Positions 1 through 10,885 of a stretch of DNA of 64,000 nucleotides are shown piece after piece. The stretch covers positions 186,001 through 250,000 of the forward strand of contig JABTTQ020002617.1 of assembly GCA_016081115.2 (NCBI GenBank). Reading direction: 5' to 3'. The DNA is from Rehmannia glutinosa (Eukaryota > Streptophyta > Magnoliopsida > Lamiales > Orobanchaceae). Position 1 is the first letter of the stretch. Every line of letters begins with the position of its first letter. Made by a program: the position numbers and the translations under genes. The notes below the pieces were generated by a model. The model saw only the letters and a program-made list of their open reading frames with translations. It did no database searches and was not told the DNA's origin.

Positions 1-399
1 AAAGGTAATACAATACAAATATGTATAAGCATGTTGATTTGTACAATTATTCTTCATAATAATTTATGATATCAGAATATGCAGCAGTTGGAATCTAATG
101 TATCATATTTCAAAAGATTATATTTTAGTTTTAAATAAAACCACAAGCATTAAGAAATATTAGAGGTCTCTGGATATAGAAAAGTGTATCCATCAATCTT
201 TAAGGAGACTAATAATAAAATGATAAAACACCCATTAATCGATTCAACAAATTTACGGATGCCCTACCCAAAATTTCGACCTAAAAAACAAATAGAACAA
301 CATTCAAATCATCGACTGTTGTTTAAGTGAATACACTTTGAACGAGTTCACATAGAAATCACAAAAATTGAACTAAAAATACACTAACTAACGATCACC
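1..399. other. AT-rich intergenic DNA
   Basis: No coding region, tRNA or terminal-repeat element could be recognised here. The last 90 bases before position 400 are A-rich and look like a possible 5' leader for the small ORF that follows, but no promoter motif is convincing. Confidence 0.5.
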
Positions 400-663
400 A
401 TGGTCGACGCTATATTTGATGTCTTCTATTCCAAAAAAAATGAATCAAACAAGGAACAAAACAAAGAAAATATAAAATCGCCTTCGAAAGCAAAAATGAA
501 GGAAGAAAAACTTATTCTCCATCACCGGGCGATACCGGCTCTTTCGAAGTTGAGAGTCGTCTTCGGGCCAGGGTTCGAGAATTTTAGCTTTGTTGTCTTT
601 GAGAATGAAAAAGATTCGGACAATAAGACATGTTTTCGATTTGTAAAAAATGAGAGTGTTTAG
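400..663 (+). CDS. Small hypothetical ORF, 87 codons
   Basis: A single open frame starts at an ATG in good plant context (ACCATGG) and ends at TAG. The predicted product is strongly basic and lysine/asparagine rich in its first 45 residues, then has a more ordinary hydrophobic C-terminal half (around residues 46-75, with LSKLRVVFGPGFENFSFVVF). I see no signal peptide, membrane segment or known domain. A 106-codon frame lies antisense to it, so this could be chance in moderately GC-balanced DNA. Host-gene status is uncertain; I do not recognise the protein. Confidence 0.22.
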   Translation: MVDAIFDVFYSKKNESNKEQNKENIKSPSKAKMKEEKLILHHRAIPALSKLRVVFGPGFENFSFVVFENEKDSDNKTCFRFVKNESV

Positions 664-984
664 GTAATTTGAGATCACAACATAATGAGCTATATTGTTC
701 ATCCCACCATTGGGGTGGGATATGTAATAACTTATTGAGCATGATAAATTATCGGCCCGACCCATTTCGGGCTCTCTTTGCTTGAACCAAATATAACAAT
801 AAGAATGAAATAATATAAAGTGATATCACTCCCATTAACCCCAACCAAACGAAGCCTAATAATATTCATAACTTTGTTCTTTAAAATTAATTAAATCGCA
901 CATAGGCATAAGGAAATTACATAGAATACGTTGTTTTTGGTATACATACCATACAATACGCTCCTATCACTTTTGTGCATATTT
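664..984. other. Intergenic DNA, nothing recognised
   Basis: Mixed-composition DNA containing a short inverted motif (CCCACCATTGGGGTGGG near 703-719) but no gene. The stretch leads into a T-rich repeat. Confidence 0.4.
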
Positions 985-1665
985 TTTCCTTTTGTATCTA
1001 TTTTTTCTATGCTCCTGCATATTTTTTGATTATGTTTTTCGCTTTTTTTTCCCGCATGCTTTATATATTATATATGTTGTTTCAATGTTGTTTAAATATA
1101 TATTTTTGATTGTTTCTATGTTGTTTCGATGTTTCAAAACAACTTTTACCTATTTTTATGCTTTTTTTTATTTATATATTATTTTGTACATTGTTTTATT
1201 GTTTTGGTGTTGTTCTATAATATTTTTAATATTGTTCTAATAATTTTTTTTTGTTATTTTCATGTAGTGTTCAATGTGTAAATATAGTTTTTACCTATTT
1301 TTAAGCTCTTTTTATTTATGTGATGTTTTTAATATTTTTTACGTTGTTTAGGTTGTTTCCATACCCTTTTTAATGTTGTTAGATGTTTTTTGTTGTTTCC
1401 ATGAAGTTTTCGATGTTTAAATATAATTTTTACCTATTTTTAACTCTTTTTGCTCATAAGGTGTTTTTTATCTTGTTTCGGTTTGTTTCTATATTGTCTC
1501 CATTGTTGTTTCTATGTTTTTATGTTTTTCATCAATCAAAAAATGAATGTGTTTTTTATTCATGTTGTTTCTATTATATTTTGAATTTATTTGGTTTTAA
1601 TATGTGTTGTTTTATGTGTATATTTTTGATTTTTTATAACACCGAAAGTATAAAATAAATTATTT
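985..1665. repeat. T-rich degenerate tandem repeat, about 142-bp period
   Basis: The + strand is extremely T-rich. The phrase TTTTTACCTATTTTTA recurs near 1143, 1290 and 1427, each time followed by a run resembling GCTCTTTTTATTTAT, giving a period of roughly 140 bp over at least three diverged units. Short GTTGTTTCNATG motifs recur between them. Long hydrophobic ORFs read through it but are composition artefacts. Confidence 0.5.
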
Positions 1666-3446
1666 AACAAAGACAAAATTTATTTTTTTCATTTGAAAAG
1701 CCGACATTGTCAAAAAGTGGTGCATTTCAAGCCCACAAAAACGGACTAACGAGGGTGAGGCCAACCCAAACCTGGCCCAACGAAGCCACGCGACCCACGG
1801 GCACAACTAAAATTAAAATCACAAAGTTCACGCGGGCCATGCAGTGATGCAACCTAGTCAAGTTTTCGGGCCGGATTCTCGTACTATGACAAAGCATTCC
1901 CAAAGCCCACGGGCACAAAACTCCACGCTCCTATTTATTAGAATATATTGGAGTAAAATATCAGTAAAATAAAACAAAAAAATTAGAGGAATTTGATTAA
2001 AGTTTAAATAAAGGCATCTTCTATCTTATTTTCTTTTCTTGAAAAAAGTGCTTTTTTTTTTTTTTGGTACGATAGAGGATAGTAAGAGAAAGCGGACACA
2101 CACAATTAGACGGATCGAACCCTGGTCAATCATTGTCACAACATGTCTCACCACCTGGAAAGACAAAGTTGATCTCTTTTTGAAGTAGAGTGTTTACAGG
2201 TCCGGTTCTATAGTGAGGCCAATGAGGCTGTCGCCTTTGGCGCCCTGCGAAATTCGGCTTATCGCCAACTCATTTCATGAGAATTAAAAAAATCACAATT
2301 TTTCATTTGTCGGTCCCTTCATTTTTCGTCAAAAATATATCAAATCAATATCAAAATAAATTTTACGGAACCACACAATTATATATAGACTAAAAATATT
2401 ATACCCATTAGAATTATCTCCACAATCATTTTAGCAAATCTTCTTTTTTACTTCTCCAAAATGTTTTCATATAAATGTATATATGATAATATAATTATAA
2501 ATTTGTACTTTGCAATCGATTTATTATAAGATTAGTGAATTAAAATTTGTAAGTTATTAACTTAGGTACGATGAAAGAGTCTAGAGCTCAAATAAAAAAG
2601 CAACAATGAAAGAAAAATGCACTAATTAAAAGACAAACAAATAACATATATATATATTGGTATTTTGTTGCCTTTGTCGGCTTATATGAATTTTTTTGTT
2701 GGCTTACATAACCGTCACTATGTCAACTTATATGAATTTATTTGTTGACCTTGTCGGATTATATGAATGTGACCAATATTTTATATTTGTGGTCTTTTTA
2801 CAAGTAAATGATAATTTAAAGACGTTAAAAAATTTGTTGTGCCACGCCTTTTGGACCAGGGTGCCAAACTTATGTGTAAACTCGGGCTTTGAAAACTACA
2901 AGACTGGCCCTGAGTGTTTAAATACACGAATTATAGTGTTTTGAAAAAGACAATTTCTATAATGAATTGTGTCGATAATTTCTCTATAAATGTTTTTCAT
3001 GGGCATATATAAACAATAATTATTTTTTTGCCTCAGAATGATTAATGCTTCACTTGTGCTGATGATTAGTGTAAACTGATGTTGTTTTAAAATTATTAAA
3101 TAACAAATATTAAGATTCCTGATTTGTAATGTTAAAATGGTGACAAATTATCGTTAAGTCAAAAAGTCAAATGAAAAAACAGTTAGTATAATGGGTTTAC
3201 GATTTTAAGATTTCCCAAACAATCCTTCACAAAAGAAACAGATCACCCAAACAAATAAATGAAAATAAAAGTGTGGCAACAATATATCTGCATAATAATT
3301 AAATTTGCTAATTCTTAAAACTTAACTAATGAGGTAATTAGAAAGTACAAACAATATTACGTGATTTACGTTCTGATATGAAATTGAGTAATTGAGATTT
3401 ACAAAACTTCAAAAAAATATAACATACAAATCTTAACAATAATGGA
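1666..3446. other. AT-rich intergenic DNA with one possible short dispersed repeat
   Basis: No gene recognised. A segment at about 2067-2180 (ending AAGTTGATCTC) aligns loosely with 42174-42285 (ending AAGATTGATCTC), suggesting a diverged short dispersed repeat. A GC-richer patch at 1730-1920 contains GCCCACGGGCACAA twice (near 1791 and 1904). The remainder is AT-rich. Confidence 0.4.
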
Positions 3447-4382
3447 AATTTAATAGGGTAAATCTTACTTTGTCCCTCTATACTTTCTTTGAAAGTATCA
3501 CTTTACCTCATTGTACTCTTAATTGTATCAGTTTACCCCATTAGTATCGATTTACCTCCTTATGCTTTTAGAATATTATTTTACACTCATGTACTCAAAA
3601 CATGACAATTTTATTTTTATCTATTATTTTTATTAAAATAAAAATATATTTTAAAAGCATTTAATATTAATAACTTGTACTTTTTTCTAAATTAACTTTC
3701 ACAACTTGATTAATTAACATTTAATATTAAATCTATTATATTTTTATATTTAATTGCTAATTATTTAATTTTAATATAGTCCCTATTAAATTAATATATA
3801 ATATGATATTTCTATTAGTTAATACATTTATACTTTTAATTTATTGTTCACCAAAACCTTTAAATTATATAATATATATCATACAATTTTATTAAAGATG
3901 TGAAATATTATTAGTAATTTTTCAATTATTAATTGAATAATCATAATTTAATAAACTATGTTAAATGTAAATAAAGTCATTTTATGGTTAATTTTTTGAA
4001 TAAAAAATATTATTTTACAATATAATATCTAATTTTTAAATTTATTATGAAAAAATGTATGAATATATTAATTAAATGAGAAAATAACCTACAATATAGT
4101 TATGTAATAGAAACTATACTAATTTTAATAAATAACAAATAAATTTTCCATAAAAGATTATATGTATTTGATGCCATTGTTAGATTAAAATAATAGTAGG
4201 AATAATTAGGTCATTTAATAGATGAATATGAGGATTAAATTATGTTTAAATTGTATAAGGGGGTAAAGTGATGCAAATTGATAGTACAATAGGGTAAAGT
4301 GATACTGATTGAAAATACGAGAGAAGAGTAAAGTGACATTAATGAGAGTATAGGGGTAAAGTGAGATTTACCCAATTTAATA
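3447..4382. mobile_element. MULE-type MITE, 918 bp, with 9-bp target duplication
   Basis: The element occupies 3456-4373. The 9-bp direct repeat AATTTAATA lies at 3447-3455 and 4374-4382. The termini are inverted repeats: GGGTAAATCTTACTTTGTCC on the left and GGGTAAAGTGAGATTTACCC on the right, with the homology running about 45 bp inward (motifs on CACTTTAC / GTAAAGTG). The interior is over 75% AT with no coding capacity. A 9-bp duplication is the hallmark of Mutator-like transposition, so I call it a nonautonomous MULE. Confidence 0.8.
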
Positions 4383-5060
4383 TACCTTTGATTTTATGCT
4401 TATTAAATTGAATAATAATATATCATATATCTTCTCAAAAAAATGAATTGAATTACCAAAAAAGACGAATGATAAAATCCCTAATTAAAAATAAAAATAA
4501 TATAAAAATTACAAAATTACTCCATCATTCAACACCAAATTATTCAAGAAAAAAATATATCCCAAAATAAATATCGAGAAAATAAAACCATATAATAATA
4601 TTACAAAACATAGCAAATAATGAGACCGAATAATTAATTTTCTTAATTATATCATTAGTTATCCTATAAAAATCGATTTTCGGTAATGGCCAATTATATG
4701 TTGTTAATTCACGAGTTACCAAAAATAAACAAGTGAATAATGTATTGTAAAAAGAATTATTTTGGAATTTACAATTTTTAAATGTGGTGAGTTAACTTGA
4801 TTATTTGAAATTTGTATTGTATGTTTCTATATTCATTAACATTGTAACTTTTATATGCATGAAATTTACGTACTTTGATACACCATAGCCAGTGCATTGC
4901 ACAGGTGAAGAACTAGGTATAGAAGTTTATGACATCAAAATTTGTCTAATTAACATACTTTTCACTTTGATATTTACCTAATCTCGATTTGACATACCCA
5001 CAATTTTATTAATTATAAAAATACATACATCTGAATAAAATATCAAACCAAAAAAAAGTT
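4383..5060. other. AT-rich intergenic DNA upstream of the SOD gene
   Basis: No coding region or element boundary recognised. It contains several stop-rich short frames only. Confidence 0.4.
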
Positions 5061-5341
5061 GATTTCATTGCCTGTAAATTCCGCGTGTAGAAAACGCATT
5101 CTCAAGATTGGTGGAATGGACTCAGCACTTGGCCACACATTTATCAACAACTGGAAAACGATTAAGAAATAAATTAAAAAATACATAAAGAAAAAATTAT
5201 TTTCGCCTACATCCCTTCTCCCACCTACCCATTCGATTCATTTTGTATGCATTTTCAGTAATCATACTAATAAGTAATAAGAATCTTCATTTTCAGTCTC
5301 ACTCTCTATCTACTCTATATACGCAACAGGGGTGTTCTGAG
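5061..5341 (+). promoter_or_regulatory. Proximal promoter and noncoding first exon of the Cu/Zn-SOD gene
   Basis: The interval ends in a consensus 5' splice site (CTGAG then GTAAAT at 5342), which pairs with the acceptor TTTGTAG at 6681-6687. A TATA-like CTCTATATAC lies at about 5313-5322, but its closeness to the splice site suggests it may be inside the transcript; the true start cannot be fixed from sequence. A CT-rich stretch (ACTCTCTATCTACTC) precedes it, as is common around plant transcription starts. Exon 1 carries the first 15 bases of the predicted miR398 site. Confidence 0.55.
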
Positions 5342-5666
5342 GTAAATCTTTTTCCCTAAAGAACTGCAACCCAGTTTCGTATACCGGTTAATATATACAA
5401 ATCTGTATGTGATTGTTCCATCTATTGATGTTTTTTTTTTTTTAGCTGATTAAATATTTGTGGTCACATGAGATAGATCGTTGTTCGGGTTCCCCTTTTT
5501 GACTTTTGGGTTTATGTTAGCTTGATCGTCAAGCTGTTTGTTCATCTTCTATATCGGAGTATTTGATTAAATTGTTCATGTTTTATTTATTGATTAGCGT
5601 TGGTTGAAGAAAGATCTAGTTTCAACATTCAAGTATGTCTGTATGTTCGTCTCAAGGAGATATATT

Positions 5667-5740
<74 letters not shown>

Positions 5741-6687
5741 ATTTTTCCATTAGTATTTCCATTTTTCATTGATTGTCTGATGATGGGCTGACTTTATCGG
5801 TAGCTTTTTGTAATCGTTTTAACCGTTAAAGGAATTAGCTAGATTTATTTATTGATAATCTTTTTTATCTATTATTATTATTATTATTTTACAGTCAGTT
5901 GCCAATGTGTTCTACTAACTGAATTGAGCTGTGAATGGGTTTCACTTGTATTAACTTGTTTTGTCTTAGTTTTTATGTATTCATTTCTTAAGTCAGAGAA
6001 GGACTGAATTATATGGTGTCCTCAGAGATTGTGGTTTAGTTTGAGATTGAGCTTAATTTTTTAAACGTTTTTCTGTAACTTGTGTTATTTAAAATGGCAC
6101 CCTCTTATTTATTTGTGTTGAAACCTCTTTTTCATGCTAATGTTTTTAGAGCTTTTCAATACTTGAGTAGCTTTCGAGATTGAGCTTGTCTTTTCTTAGT
6201 TTTTGTTATCAGAATTTTAATTCATTTTTCCTCAATACTTGTGTGCTTGCATGTATGTTGAGCCATGATGTTTCTTGTATTCAGTTGTTGCATAATAATT
6301 CTCATTATGATTCAAATTCATCATTTTTAGTGTGATCCTATGTATAACATGTGTTAGCATTAACTTAAAGAATGTCCATGACGTGCCATGTGAAATAGAA
6401 GTCCTTGTGAATGCAAGAGTTTTGACTGGTCTAATATTGGACATATAGTAGTGGATGTGCCTCTCATATTCCCTAACATGATTCAACCCCTTATTATGAT
6501 ATATCTATATGTATGTGTATTAGATTCAAAAGTTTCTTGGTGTGATGTTTGACAAATTAATTCCTTTTAATTTTCAAGTTTGTACTATCCTCTTCATCCA
6601 TTATATCTTTTGTATTAGCACATTCTCACTTACTTCTCTTTGTCCGAATCTGACTAAAAAAGTTGTCTCGTTCATATTTTTTTGTAG
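5342..6687 (+). other. 5'UTR intron of the Cu/Zn-SOD gene
   Basis: A 1,346-bp leader intron with GTAAAT donor and T-rich TTTTTTTGTAG acceptor. Leader introns are usual in plant cytosolic Cu/Zn-SOD genes. It is T-rich, as expected for a plant intron, and contains the compound microsatellite listed separately. The ORFs inside it are not coding. Confidence 0.75.
5669..5736. repeat. Compound microsatellite (CT)n(CA)n(TA)n
   Basis: Three uninterrupted dinucleotide tracts follow directly: about 10 CT, about 10 CA and about 13 TA units, inside the SOD leader intron. Likely length-polymorphic. Confidence 0.95.
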
Positions 6688-6698
6688 ATCACATAACC

Positions 6699-9105
6699 AT
6701 GGTGAAGGCTGTCGCAGTGCTCAGCAGCAGTGAGGGTGTTAGTGGCACCATCAACTTCACCCAAGAAGGAGATGGTACTATTCATTTTCATCACATCAAG
6801 CACCGTTTCAGTGTATTTAGTTCAGATTGATGATTTCTTGTTTCTTTCATGCTACAGGCCCAACAACTGTAATTGGAAACCTTTCTGGTCTTAAACCTGG
6901 GCTCCATGGCTTTCACGTGCATGCCCTAGGTGACACCACCAATGGTTGTATGTCAACTGGTAATTTCGCTTGCAATGTTATTTACAGGCTCTATTTTGTG
7001 TATGAAATACTTGTCTTCTACATTGACGGAGTTTTTTCGGTTTAACTTTTTCCAATTGAAAAATTGTGATTTTTATGTTCTGGTAATTTCAATCTGTAGG
7101 ACCACACTTCAATCCGGCTGGCAAAGAGCATGGTGCTCCTGATGATGAACATCGCCATGCTGGTGACCTTGGTAACATCACTGTTGGAGAAGATGGTAAT
7201 TACCTTCGCTTTTATGGAAAAACATCTACACTTGTCATTCTTAAACATGTATGCTAAAAATTTCTTTGTCCTATTGGAACTGACTCATAAAAGTAAGACG
7301 TGTAGATCCTAATATTTACTTTCAGTAGCACTTTATGTTGTTGCTCCGCCTTTAAAGGATACATGTTTTAAGCATATTAGTATTTCAAAGATATCTGAAT
7401 ATCAGTGGAAGTTCTTACCAAAAAGATTGGAGATAACATTTTTGGCTTTCATGTTTCTTTATTCTGTTTTGGGCACGATGTTTTAATTATGCTGAAAAAT
7501 CATTTCGAGATTATGAGTGCTGCACTGCACAATAATCTATCTGGTGTTTTAATTCCCAAATGTGACATCAACATTTCTCTCTTTTCTACCTTTTAAATTT
7601 TCAGGTAAAGCTGCTTTCACCATTGTCGACAAGCAGGTCAATTTTCTTCACTACCATCTCTGGTAAATATCTTTAATGTTTTTCTGGCTTAAGCGTCATA
7701 ATCTTTCTTGAATTTTTGCAGATACCACTTTCAGGACCGCACTCCATTGTTGGAAGAGCTGTAGTTGTCCATGCTGATCCTGATGATCTTGGAAAGGGTG
7801 AGTGTTATCTATTTGCAGGGCTAATTAAACTAGGTTTAATGGTCAGCGATCGCATTAATCAGGAACCAGGCATCTCGTTCTAGAATAGCTTTCTCTTAAA
7901 AGTAATATAATTGCTTAAGTGTACGTACGGAAAAGGCCTTTTGAATGTAGTGGTGATGCCAGAGGATTGATCAACAGTTGATAGACAATAGAAAGTTCAT
8001 GACTAGCTTTAGTGCATAAACGCTATTGTAGGCAGTCCTTACTCCATAGACATCTCTCTTCGAGTAAGGGCCATGAGACTTTAGAAACATTATCCACATG
8101 TGTCGTTTGGTTAGGCCATGGGGCGAACACAATTTGTAGCACCCCAAGATGTTGCTATCACTATCGTGTTTGAACAATATCCTTTGTAGAGTTGCTATCA
8201 TGTTTGAACTTTGAAGTTATTCGCTTTATGTTTTAAATTAAATGCTATTGTCTCATGTTGGTTCAGGTGGACATGAACTAAGCAAAACAACTGGAAATGC
8301 TGGAGGAAGAGTTGCTTGTGGTAAGGGAAAATAGTTGATGATCTTTTTGTGCCAATGAAATATATTGATGAATGAATAGTTTTATTTATAATGTCATAGT
8401 TCAAATGACATCTTTGTGCTTCACATAGATAAACTTATATTCATATATTTGGCTAAGGCAATTTATGAATTCCTGTAATTTTAGATAAACTAGTATTTTG
8501 TTTTCAAAAAAAAAAAAAAAAAAAAAGATAAACTAGTATTTTCTGTCATTGCCAGCTACAATAGATTGCTAAGGAAATATTTTTGATGGATGGTGCCAAA
8601 AACTAAACCTGTAACATAATTTCCATCCGAGTCTCTTAAATTTTGTAACAGGTTTTAGGGATAATTGCAAAAACTATCCCTGAGGTTTAGCCTAATTACA
8701 AAAAACTCTAGTTATCTTTCAAAATTACAAATACTCCCTTAAGGTGTTACAAACACCACCTTTGAGGTTTGTATTTACCTAACAAATACCCCTTCTTCGA
8801 CGATGCAATTTGTAACATAGAAACAAATGTTAAGTGGATATTTGTAATTTATAAAGATAATTGAGGTTTTTTTGTATAGGCTAAACCTCAGGGTAGTGTT
8901 TGTAATTATCCCTAGCATGTATACTAAATTATGGTGGAAATCATTCAAGCTAGTATCTGTAGTTATACAATGAATTTTGCTACAGCCACGCATATGAATT
9001 ATCATTGACAGCAAAATAATGTGAATAAAGCAAAAGAGAGCTGTTTTGTCTTTACTTATGGTTTTTTGACAAATTTGTGCAGGTATTATTGGTCTTCAGG
9101 GCTGA
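6699..9105 (+). CDS. CSD1: Cytosolic Cu/Zn superoxide dismutase (spliced, 7 coding exons)
   Basis: Converts superoxide to hydrogen peroxide and oxygen, in the cytosol. Coding exons: 6699-6774, 6858-6959, 7100-7195, 7605-7636, 7722-7797, 8267-8320, 9083-9105; every junction is GT-AG and the sum is 459 nt, giving 152 residues, the normal length for plant CSD1. The start ATG lies 11 bases after the leader-intron acceptor. All key residues are present: copper ligands H45, H47, H62 and H119; zinc ligands H62, H70, H79 and D82; disulfide cysteines C56 and C145; guiding R142. Signatures GFHVHALGD (residues 43-51) and GNAGGRVACGIIG (137-149) are intact. There is no transit peptide and no peroxisomal C-terminal tripeptide (ends GLQG), so the product should be the cytosolic isoform rather than CSD2 or CSD3. 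The last intron holds a MITE. Regulation by miR398 is predicted from the leader. Confidence 0.95.
8657..8913. mobile_element. Intronic MITE, family M1, copy 1 (SOD intron)
   Basis: A 257-bp TIR element in the final SOD intron. Left end AGGGATAATTGCAAAAACTA, right end GTTTGTAATTATCCCT, with subterminal CCTGAGGTTTAG / CTAAACCTCAGG inverted. The same family recurs at least six times in the DHQ-SDH gene. No clear target duplication at this copy. Confidence 0.8.
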
Positions 9106-9345
9106 GTACATTTGTTGTTGTGCACTATACTACATCTGATCTGTATTGGATTATATCCTTTACCCATTGTAGTGAGAAGACACTGTTATCATTTGCTACC
9201 TAGAGGGTTTTAAAATAAAGGCTTGTCGGGATTTATGGGTTTCTTGTGTAATTTTAACCTTTACTGCTACCTATTGTATCCCAGTAGTAATTAAGTTGCC
9301 TTTTAAGTTTTATCTATTGAAAGTTTGATATCATCGTTGTCATCT
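9106..9345 (+). other. 3'UTR and polyadenylation region of the SOD gene
   Basis: Follows the TGA at 9103-9105. A canonical AATAAA is at 9214-9219, downstream of T-rich DNA and followed by GT/T-rich sequence, consistent with a plant 3' end within the next 100 bp. Confidence 0.6.
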
Positions 9346-9950
9346 TTTTAATAATGTTTTATTTACAAAATATAATTTTTATTAAAAATATATATTTTGT
9401 ATATTTTTAAATTTATTAAATGAGTAACCATTGGATCTGAGTCTTGTGTCCAATTATGACGTATGCATGTGTTTTTTTCTCAAAAAAATAAAAATAAAAA
9501 TAAAAATTGGGCACATGTAAAAATCCCAATGAAGTTGGATACTACCCAATTTGGGTAGCATCTAATGAGCCCTGTGTGCTTGTAAAACAAAATCAAATCT
9601 TAAGGAAGTATTTATAATTTTAAAACATAATTGGATTGTTTTCATAATTATGCAAAACTTCAAATGTAGTTTTATAATTAATTCATATATATATACATAT
9701 ATACACAAATATATTACACTAGATTGCTCTTGTACGATGCACGGGTAATTTTAATAATCAAGAGAATGTTAAATGGACCATCATACGTCGATTAGTCCGC
9801 CCGTTGGGCCAAAGGAAAAATCGGATGGACCGAGCCAAACTCCATTAGGCCACTATTTTGAGACACAACCCATGTAGTGTTGAAATTTTTTCGGCCTATT
9901 GAGTCCGATCATTTCGACCCTCCAAACTTACAAATTTCGGTCCGACATTT
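9346..9950. other. AT-rich intergenic DNA
   Basis: No gene recognised. Contains AT-rich runs and a short TA-rich tract near 9689-9705. It ends at the plastid-derived insert. Confidence 0.4.
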
Positions 9951-9958
9951 TCATTGGG

Positions 9959-10052
9959 TAGACAGAGAGGGATTCGAACCCGCGATAGTTCTTTGTTCAA
10001 AACTATACCCATTTTCAAGACCAGGGGCTACCAACAACTCGGCCCATATCTC
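9959..10052 (-). pseudogene. Plastid trnS-UGA-like sequence, degraded
   Basis: Read on the minus strand it shows a tRNA-Ser(UGA) layout: a D-arm region TGGGCCGAGTTGTTGG, an anticodon loop CTTGAAA (anticodon TGA), a long variable arm (TAGTTTTGAACAAAGAACTA) and a T-arm GGGTTCGAATCCC. It matches the chloroplast gene as I recall it, but the variable arm has lost bases and the acceptor stem ends do not pair well. It sits beside other plastid fragments, so I treat it as nuclear plastid DNA rather than a working tRNA gene. Confidence 0.75.
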
Positions 10053-10209
10053 AGAAAGACAATTTTTATTTTATTCCTCCGAATAGAACATGGTAGTAGG
10101 GGGTGGATACCACTACTATCTCGTAGAAAGATATCGGTGTGAATTTCGAGTCGCTCTATATATATCCGTATCGTATATAGAATCCAACATTCTCATTTGT
10201 GAAATAAAA

Positions 10210-10390
10210 ATCAAATTAAAGTCTCAGAGGTATCTATTCTTATTAGAATACCTTGTTTTTGGTATGTCGCACTATGTATCATCCGATAACCCCCAAAATC
10301 TTCTACTTTTGATTCAAATCGAATTTCAAATGGAGGAAATTCAAAGATATTTGACTAGAGAGATCTCAACAACATGACTTTCTATATCCA
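10210..10390 (+). pseudogene. Plastid trnK intron / matK 5'-end fragment
   Basis: The stretch TCGCACTATGTATCAT, then GATAACCCCCAAAATCTTCT, leads into ATGGAGGAAATTCAAAGATA at 10330, which is the classic upstream sequence and start of plastid matK (MEE.QRYL). The frame shifts within about 15 codons and homology stops near 10390 after CTTTCTATATCCACTTA. Non-functional. Confidence 0.75.
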
Positions 10391-10679
10391 CTTAAGGATC
10401 TAGGGTTAATGCCACCAATCAATTGGAACAACTTCGTAAATGTATCTTCCATATATAGAATATAGAAATTGAAAGGATCCATTCGAGCAAGTTTACAATT
10501 CAAAAGCAAAACTTCTTAGAATTGATCAAACTTTTTCGATTCAAAGTGTATCTCGAGGAATCAATCGTCCATATGTTTTTTTGCTAGAAAAAAAGGGTAT
10601 GTTGCTACCATTTTGAAAGGATTAAGAAGGACCGAAATCTATCAGAGAAAAAAGAACGGCGAACGTTCTTATAGGATTC
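10391..10679. other. Probable plastid-derived filler, source not assigned
   Basis: Composition and flanks (matK piece on the left, ycf2 piece on the right) suggest more organellar DNA, but I could not assign the sequence to a named plastid gene. Two A/T-balanced segments near 10400-10470 and 10540-10600 look conserved rather than random. Confidence 0.4.
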
Positions 10680-10885
10680 CCAAGAAACTCATCGATTTCT
10701 TAGGAAATCATCCGCTTCTCACGTTCCATGAATAGCCAGGACATTGAGGAATATCCGTAAAGGCATTTTGGAATCGATCGATTTTATCTATGTTCCTTCC
10801 GTTTGAAGAAAGGAAGGATCCCAAAGAATCGATCTTTCTTTTAGTGGTTGAATCTCTCTTTGGTTGATCAATGTGTGATATTCGA
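10680..10885 (-). pseudogene. Plastid ycf2 fragment, degraded
   Basis: Minus-strand translation gives INQREIQPLKERSILWDPSF followed by LQTEGT, then after a stop and frame change MEREKRM and, further on, DEFLGNP. These are successive landmarks of plastid Ycf2. Internal stops and a frameshift show it is a decayed nuclear copy. It is in opposite orientation to the matK piece, so the insert was rearranged. Confidence 0.8.

Larger units (their letters stand above)
5327..6693 (+). promoter_or_regulatory. Predicted miR398 target site, split across the 5'UTR intron (5327-5341 + 6688-6693)
   Basis: The end of exon 1, CAGGGGTGTTCTGAG (5327-5341), joined to ATCACA at the start of exon 2 (6688-6693), makes a 21-base site immediately upstream of the start codon. 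From memory of the conserved miR398b/c family, complementarity is 18 of 21 Watson-Crick pairs plus one G:U, with two mismatches. Plant CSD1 and CSD2 transcripts are established miR398 targets under copper limitation. The site exists only in spliced RNA. Splicing is inferred, not observed. Confidence 0.75.

Noticed and set aside
992..1658. Hydrophobic ORFs resembling membrane proteins
   Set aside because: They are translations of T-rich tandem repeats (phenylalanine, leucine and tyrosine runs) and have no other support.
7405..7596. ORFs inside SOD introns
   Set aside because: They fall between clean donor and acceptor sites of a gene whose exons join perfectly; they are intronic.
9959..10052. 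A working nuclear tRNA-Ser gene
   Set aside because: It matches the plastid gene, lies among other plastid fragments, and its variable arm and acceptor ends are damaged.
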